Notes under the pieces: model-generated
Databases searched by the model: none
Told to the model about the DNA's origin: nothing
What the model saw: the letters and a program-made list of their open reading frames with translations, nothing else
Shown: positions 59,851 through 64,000 of the stretch, one piece after another
How positions within the stretch are numbered: the stretch's first letter is position 1
Layout: each line of letters opens with the position of its first letter
Assembly (NCBI GenBank): GCA_016794665.1
Contig: JAEUHB010000339.1
Coordinates: 1-64,000 of the forward strand
Reading direction: 5' to 3'
Length of the DNA stretch: 64,000 nucleotides
From: Opitutaceae bacterium
GTDB lineage: Bacteria > Verrucomicrobiota > Verrucomicrobiia > Opitutales > Opitutaceae
Made by a program: the position numbers and the translations under genes

Positions 59851-61137
59851 GTGAATTCTTCCTCCCAAACGACGCCCTGCATCCCGCGTCCGCACGAAAT
59901 CTTGGTCGTGGACGACGAGCCGCTCGTGCTTGAGATGCTCAAACACTCCCTCGAGCGCGAGGGCTTCCACGTCGTCTCGACGACCAACCCGCTCAAAGCC
60001 CTCGCAATCCTGAACGACCGCGACTTCGCCGTCATCATCTCCGATCAGCGGATGCCTGAGATGGCGGGCCTCGATTTCCTCGTCGAGAGCCGCAAGCTCC
60101 GCCCGCATTGCTCACGGATCCTGATGACCGCCGTCCTCGACCTGCCCGTGATTGTCGACGCGATCAACCGCGGGGAGATCTTCCGCTTCGTCGCCAAGCC
60201 CTGGCTGCGCGAGGAACTCATCGCCACCGTGCGCAACGCCGTCCAGCGCCACGACCTCATCACCTGCAACGAGGCGCTCCAAGTCGAGACCGGCCGGCTG
60301 AACGCCCGGCTTCGCGATGCGAATGCCTCGCTCGAGGCACAAGTGCGTGCCATCGGCGAGGAAAAGGGCCGTGTCGACGCCGCCAATCGCGAGCTCGCCG
60401 CCCGCTTCGAAAACTCCCTCGATCTCTGCCGGCGCATCCTCACCACCTACGATCCGATCCTCGGCAGCCAAGCCAAGGCGATCGTCGAGTTCGCCGGCCT
60501 GATGGCCGACACCGAGCATTTCACCGACCCCGAGCGCCACGCGCTGCGCAGCGCCGCGCGCCTCTGCGACCTCGGCCTCATCGGCATGCCGCGCGAAATG
60601 ATCCGCGCGCTCCGTGGCGGCGCCGACAAACTCTCGGAACGCGAGCGCGGCCAGCTCCAGAGCCATCCCATCTACAGCCAGACCCTCGCCGCGCTCGTCG
60701 ACAGCCGCCCGGAGGTGGGTGACGTCATCCGCGCGCACCACGAGCGCTTCGACGGCCTCGGATATCCCGACGGCCTCGCGGGCAAATCAATCCCCTGGGC
60801 GGCGCGGTGTCTCGCCGTCGCCGTGGGCTTCGTCGAGTCAGGCTTGCCCAAGGCCGCCGCGATCCAGGCGCTGCTCACGCGCTCCGGCCGCGACTACGAT
60901 CCGGAGGCAGTGCGCCTTTTCATCAAGGTCAGCCATCTCGCTCAGCCCCCAAAGCAGGTCCGGGAGATCACCCTCTCGGAGCTCGCGCCGGGCATGGTGC
61001 TCGCCAGCGGCATCTTCAGCCCGCACGGCCTCCTGCTCGTCAGCGAAGGCCAGCCGCTCAACGACGCGACGATCGCGAAGATTCAGAGCCACAACAACGC
61101 CACGCCGATCAGCCAGCGGCTGCTGGTGCAGACCTAG
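59851..61137 (+). CDS. Response regulator: receiver plus degenerate HD-GYP domain
   Basis: 428 residues from GTG 59851. The receiver (12-128) has DDEP, phospho-Asp65 in ISDQRMPEMAG and Lys116 in VAKPW. A coiled coil (about 140-190) links it to an HD-GYP domain (200-370). There HHERFDGLGYPDG (296-308) is intact, but the usual HDIGK reads CDLGL (239-243). The HP..G helix keeps His272 but loses the Gly, and AVADxFDA reads AVAVGFVE (322-329). Cyclic-di-GMP hydrolysis is therefore unlikely; a role as binding or scaffold protein is inferred. It is divergent from flgB, so a link to motility control is plausible. The start codon was chosen because the frame upstream lies over the flgB promoter. Confidence 0.88.
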   Translation: MNSSSQTTPCIPRPHEILVVDDEPLVLEMLKHSLEREGFHVVSTTNPLKALAILNDRDFAVIISDQRMPEMAGLDFLVESRKLRPHCSRILMTAVLDLPVIVDAINRGEIFRFVAKPWLREELIATVRNAVQRHDLITCNEALQVETGRLNARLRDANASLEAQVRAIGEEKGRVDAANRELAARFENSLDLCRRILTTYDPILGSQAKAIVEFAGLMADTEHFTDPERHALRSAARLCDLGLIGMPREMIRALRGGADKLSERERGQLQSHPIYSQTLAALVDSRPEVGDVIRAHHERFDGLGYPDGLAGKSIPWAARCLAVAVGFVESGLPKAAAIQALLTRSGRDYDPEAVRLFIKVSHLAQPPKQVREITLSELAPGMVLASGIFSPHGLLLVSEGQPLNDATIAKIQSHNNATPISQRLLVQT

Positions 61138-61146
61138 CGCGACGGG

Positions 61147-61848
61147 CTATTCGTTGAACTCGTCGCGCTGCTTGGCGCGCTCGTCCTCAGATTTCAGGGC
61201 CGCAGCCAGCGCGGGATCGTGCGCCGCTTCCCGCTCGCGCAGCCGGCGCTCGCGCGCGCGGAGGTCCTCCTCCCGCTGCTCGAGCTGGATTTCCTTTTCC
61301 TGCTGCGCCTGCACCTTCTCGAAAAGCTTGGACTCGGACTCGTCGATGAACTGCTCGCGCGCCGCCAGGGCCGCGCGCGTCTCCTTGAGGGTGGCTTCCT
61401 GCCGATCCAGCTCGGCGCGGAGGCGGTCGAGCGCCACGCGTTCCTCGGCGGAGACGACGGCGCCGCCAGCGGCAGGCTTCTGAGTCGCGTTGAGGAGTTG
61501 CGAGCGAGCGAAAAGCAGCGCCTCCATCTCCGCGAGATCGCGCTCGTGCTCGGCGAGCCGCGTCTCGGTGTCGGTGATCGCGCGCTCGCGCTCCGTGAGC
61601 GTGAACTCAAGCTGCTTGAGCGCGCGCTCAAGCTCGAGAAGGCGGGCCGAGGCCGGACCGGGCCGGCCGTCAATGGGCGGGCTCGACTCGGATACGACCG
61701 CGAGAATCGTCTCGCGCGCCGCGACCGAGGCGTCGATGGCGGCGAACGGCGTGTGCGACGCAGGACGGCGGCGCGGGAGCGCGAGCACCTGATGAGCGGC
61801 AGGCCGCGGGCGGGGGACCGGGGCCGGCGCTGGAACAGGCACGGCCAT
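61147..61848 (-). CDS. Coiled-coil protein of unknown function
   Basis: 233 residues, not recognised. A Pro/Ala-rich N-terminus (1-45) is followed by almost continuous heptad-rich helix from about 70: RLLELERALKQLEFTLTERE, TRLAEHERDLAEMEALLFAR, LDRLRAELDRQEATLKETRA and EKEIQLEQREEDLRARERRL. No membrane segment or enzyme motif. It starts four bases after the 282-residue gene and shares the parA direction, so the three probably form a transcription unit with this as the final, filament-like partner. Confidence 0.75.
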   Translation of the reverse strand: MAVPVPAPAPVPRPRPAAHQVLALPRRRPASHTPFAAIDASVAARETILAVVSESSPPIDGRPGPASARLLELERALKQLEFTLTERERAITDTETRLAEHERDLAEMEALLFARSQLLNATQKPAAGGAVVSAEERVALDRLRAELDRQEATLKETRAALAAREQFIDESESKLFEKVQAQQEKEIQLEQREEDLRARERRLREREAAHDPALAAALKSEDERAKQRDEFNE

Positions 61849-61852
61849 GGTG

Positions 61853-62701
61853 CTACTTGCGCCAGAGCCAGCCGAAAAGGCCGGAGCGCTTCTTCTCGGC
61901 AGCCACCGCAGCCGCGGGCAGCCGCAGGTGCGGGCGCAACAGGTCGGCGGCTTTCTTCGCGAGGACCGGATTGGTGATTGAGGCGAACTGCCGCTCGAGC
62001 GTCGCGCCTCCGGCGAGGTCCTTCTCGATTGCAGCGACATCGGCTGCGAACCAGGCAGTGGCCAGCTCGACGCGATCGGAGCCATCCTTGGCCCGCGCAG
62101 CCTGGCCGACGGCCTCGATCAGGTGCACACCCTTGTGACCGCGCCGGAAGGGCAGCAGCTCGGCGAGCACGGCCTCGTCGATGTGCGAGAGCGCGTTCAG
62201 GAGCTTCTTGAAGTCACCGCCCACGATCACGTTTTGCGCCATGCCCTGCGCGAAAACGGCGAATTCGCCGAGCGTCGAGAGATTTTCCAGCTTGCAGAAC
62301 TCGAGCGTGTCGGCGTCGAGCGCCGTCAGCGTGATCGGGAAATTCTCCGGAAGGCCGAGCTTGGCCATGTTCTTGAGCATCTGGTTCTCCTTCGCCGAGG
62401 CGGACTGCTCGTTCTCCACCATGTCGGCGAATGGGCTGTCGAACGCGAGGGTCTCCTTGAGGATGAGCACGAGATTGTCGACAAGCTCCGGTGGCTGGCC
62501 CTTGTCGGCGAGGGTCTCGAGGAGCTCATCGAGCGTCAGGTCGATGTAGTTCGCCGGGGTCTCCATGCGGCCCTTGATGGGCCACGCCGGGAGGTCGAGA
62601 TTTTCGGCAAGGCTCTGGAGCGAGGTGTCAGCCATGATTGACGACGCAAAGGAAGTGCGCACGTCGTCCCATTGGCGGGCGGTGGATTTGATGGTGAGCA
62701 T
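61853..62701 (-). CDS. Helical cytoplasmic protein of unknown function in the parA unit
   Basis: 282 residues from ATG 62701; an internal ATG at 62635 (MADTSLQSLAENLDLP) is an equally good start and would give 260. Not recognised. It is mainly helical and acidic (TLDELLETLADKGQPPELVD, NLVLILKETLAFDSPFADMV, FKKLLNALSHIDEAVLAELL), with a second helical region around 215-255 and a short basic aromatic end (RSGLFGWLWRK) that could touch membrane or nucleic acid. It lies between the ParA ATPase gene and the coiled-coil gene; an adaptor for ParA is the natural guess, but unproven. Confidence 0.75.
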   Translation of the reverse strand: MLTIKSTARQWDDVRTSFASSIMADTSLQSLAENLDLPAWPIKGRMETPANYIDLTLDELLETLADKGQPPELVDNLVLILKETLAFDSPFADMVENEQSASAKENQMLKNMAKLGLPENFPITLTALDADTLEFCKLENLSTLGEFAVFAQGMAQNVIVGGDFKKLLNALSHIDEAVLAELLPFRRGHKGVHLIEAVGQAARAKDGSDRVELATAWFAADVAAIEKDLAGGATLERQFASITNPVLAKKAADLLRPHLRLPAAAVAAEKKRSGLFGWLWRK

Positions 62702-62750
62702 GGCGGGTGGCGGATGGCGCCGGGGCGGGGCGCGGAAAATAGGGCGGGGC

Positions 62751-63647
62751 TCAGGCCTGCGCGTGCTGGAGCAACTCGGCCGCGACCTTGGTGTAATCGC
62801 CGATCACGTTGTCTGCGGCGTTGCCGGCCTCGGCGGACTCCGCGCTCACGAGGGCGACAGGCAGACCGAGCGCGACGGCGCGGCGCACTACCATGGCATC
62901 GCGGATTTGGGCGTCGAAGATCTTCGCGCCGGGGGCGGCGCGCTTGGCGGTCTTGAATTGGTTCAGGCGAAGCTGCATTCGCATCTTGGGCACCTCGATA
63001 TCGACCCCAGTCTTGATCGAGTTGAAGATAATCCCCTGAATCTGCGCGGGCGGGCCCATCGTTCCTTTGCGGAAGGAAGCCGAGAGCTGGTGGAATTTTT
63101 GCAGTTTTTCGACGAGGAGCGTGAAGCCGATCAGGCTCAGCGCGTCGGGGTTGGCCGGCACATAGATCTCGCTGGAGCTGAACACGCCGCATTGCGAAGC
63201 GCGCAGGATGTTGGGCGGGCAGTCGAAGAGGATGAAATCGTAGCGTGACTCCACCTCGGCGAGCTGCTCGTAGAAAATCTGGTAGGGCGGCCGCTTGGGA
63301 TCGCCGTCATACTCGCTCTCGAGGTCGACGAGATTGAAGGTCGTGGGCACCAGATCGAGGCCGGGCAGCAGCTTCTCGCCCGAGCGGCCCTCGACCACAT
63401 CCTGATGGATCAGGTCGCGGAGCCGTGCGCCGCTCGTGAAAATGGAATACACTGATCCGTGCGTGGCGGCGTTAATCTTGTTCCAGCGGTCGAGCTTCAG
63501 GAGCCAGATGCTCGCATTGGACTGCGTGTCAAAGTCGCACAGGAGGACACGCTTGCCTTGCTTCGCGAGGGCGGCGGCCGTGTTCACGACCAAGGAGGTC
63601 TTGCCGACCCCGCCCTTGTAATTGATGAAGCTTATTTTTCGCGCCAT
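62751..63647 (-). CDS. ParA/MinD-family ATPase
   Basis: 298 residues. The deviant Walker A is at the N-terminus (FINYKGGVGKTSLVVNTAAA), followed by RVLLCDFDTQSNASIWLLKL, and Walker B-like YDFILFDCPPNILRA near 150. No N-terminal DNA-binding extension is present, so it is a ParA of the small chromosomal or cargo-positioning type rather than a plasmid ParA with helix-turn-helix. No parB follows; the companions are two unknown helical proteins. Candidate cargos include the flagellum or chemoreceptor arrays, since FlhG is not seen in the window. Confidence 0.88.
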   Translation of the reverse strand: MARKISFINYKGGVGKTSLVVNTAAALAKQGKRVLLCDFDTQSNASIWLLKLDRWNKINAATHGSVYSIFTSGARLRDLIHQDVVEGRSGEKLLPGLDLVPTTFNLVDLESEYDGDPKRPPYQIFYEQLAEVESRYDFILFDCPPNILRASQCGVFSSSEIYVPANPDALSLIGFTLLVEKLQKFHQLSASFRKGTMGPPAQIQGIIFNSIKTGVDIEVPKMRMQLRLNQFKTAKRAAPGAKIFDAQIRDAMVVRRAVALGLPVALVSAESAEAGNAADNVIGDYTKVAAELLQHAQA

Positions 63648-63686
63648 GCGTAGTGTTGCCCGCAGCCCCTATCGGAACGGATGCAT

Positions 63687-63702
63687 CGGAACTTTCGTTC
63701 CG
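63687..63702. other. Short inverted repeat in the parA / Gre-like divergent region
   Basis: CGGAAC (63687-63692) and GTTCCG (63697-63702) surround a 4-base TTTC loop, 40 bases upstream of the parA start. A further CGGAAC lies 14 bases to the left. It could be a regulator site shared by the two divergent genes; no other element is clear in 63648-63761. Confidence 0.35.
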
Positions 63703-63761
63703 GCCTGCCGCTTCGCCAGAAAAATACCGCGGCGCGGGAGTTTACCAAAAATTTTTCTCCA

Positions 63762-64000
63762 GTGAACAAAACCGATCTCCGCCAAGCGATCCTCCGCCAG
63801 CTCCGCACCGAGCTCGACCGCCAGGCCGCCGCCGCGTCGGCCTCACGCGACGAGGCGATCAGTGAGGAAAGCCGCGCCGAGAACAAGTGGGACACCCACA
63901 GCCAGGAGGCCGCCTACCTCGCCGAGGGCCAGTCGCGCCTCGTCGCGGAGATAGCGGAGGGGCTCGCCCATTACGCGGCGATGCCGCTGCCGGATTTCGG
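63762..64000 (+). CDS. GreA/GreB-like N-terminal coiled-coil protein, 5' part
   Basis: The gene begins at GTG 63762 and runs off the window; 79 codons are visible. The sequence NKTDLRQAILRQLRTELDRQ, then SASRDEAISEESRAENKWDT with HSQEAAYLAEGQSRLVAEIA, has the helical-hairpin look and the 'ENKWDTHSQEA.YLA' stretch of small GreA/GreB-related proteins. Whether a C-terminal FKBP-like Gre domain follows cannot be seen. It is divergent from parA. Confidence 0.7.
   Translation, partial: MNKTDLRQAILRQLRTELDRQAAAASASRDEAISEESRAENKWDTHSQEAAYLAEGQSRLVAEIAEGLAHYAAMPLPDF

Noticed and set aside
1-64000. CRISPR arrays, insertion sequences, rRNA genes or prophage genes
   Set aside because: No spaced direct-repeat arrays, transposase or phage motifs, or rRNA segments were seen anywhere in the window.

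Overview
The window is strongly GC-rich chromosomal DNA. It is dominated by one of the most complete single-locus flagellar and chemotaxis regions one could expect, almost all of it on the minus strand. The genes point to a Gram-negative, motile, chemotactic bacterium with LPS-type L and P rings. My best guess is a member of the Opitutaceae (phylum Verrucomicrobiota). This rests on the style of the 1169-residue TonB-dependent receptor (a KLSPFEV stretch just before the plug), the general lack of Shine-Dalgarno sequences, and the co-occurrence of FliW/CsrA, CheX-type phosphatases and a BdlA-like double-PAS chemoreceptor. That placement is inference; no marker rRNA gene is present.

Layout. (1) 1-13.9 kb is housekeeping: the end of an O6-alkylguanine-DNA alkyltransferase, trpF, hemD-hemC, ilvC-ilvN, tRNA-Val(UAC), a TonB receptor carrying an EF-hand loop, a secreted protein, a periplasmic FKBP, a two-part protein ending in a LOG/lysine-decarboxylase-like domain, and purD with a small secreted protein. 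(2) 13.9-23.2 kb is the rod/ring/hook-junction operon, read right to left as flgF-flgG-flgA-flgH-flgI-flgJ-flgN-flgK-flgL-fliW-csrA-fliC, ending at a strong terminator. (3) 23.4-34.1 kb is the chemotaxis operon, cheA-cheW-mcp-cheY-cheB-cheR-HDOD-cheX-cheY-(HDOD fragment/CheX fusion). (4) ribBA stands alone on the plus strand. (5) 35.5-42.9 kb is flhB-flhA-flhF-small membrane gene-fliA-motA-motB-small gene. (6) 43.2-45.2 kb is an accessory insert (truncated Ig-type secreted protein and an RHS C-terminal fragment) that splits the export genes. (7) 45.2-59.6 kb is flgB-flgC-fliE-fliF-fliG-fliH-fliI-fliJ-MotE-like-fliK-flgD-flgE-fliL-fliM-fliN-fliO-fliP-fliQ-fliR. (8) 59.8-64 kb holds a divergent REC plus degenerate HD-GYP regulator, a coiled-coil protein, an unknown protein, a ParA-type ATPase, and the start of a GreA/B-like coiled-coil gene.

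How it works together. The locus encodes the MS ring and switch (FliF, G, M, N), the export gate and ATPase complex (FliO, P, Q, R, FlhA, FlhB, FliH, I, J), rod, rings, hook and junction proteins, flagellin, the MotA/MotB stator, the motility sigma factor FliA and the FliW-CsrA post-transcriptional switch. Chemotaxis control has a full CheA/W/R/B/Y core, with CheX-family proteins as the apparent CheY-P phosphatases and no CheZ in view. FliD, FliS, FlgM, FlhG and RpoN are not seen here and must lie elsewhere or be absent.

Most striking observations. Three sigma-54 type -24/-12 elements sit just in front of flgB, flgF and flhB, and they would start transcription about 1-9 bases before the start codon. 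FlhF has lost its canonical P-loop lysine and other GTPase motif residues. The HD-GYP protein has lost several metal ligands. A truncated-HDOD/CheX fusion is present, and an RHS remnant sits inside the flagellar export gene series, directly upstream of the flhB promoter. No stretch longer than about 300 bases lacks a gene.
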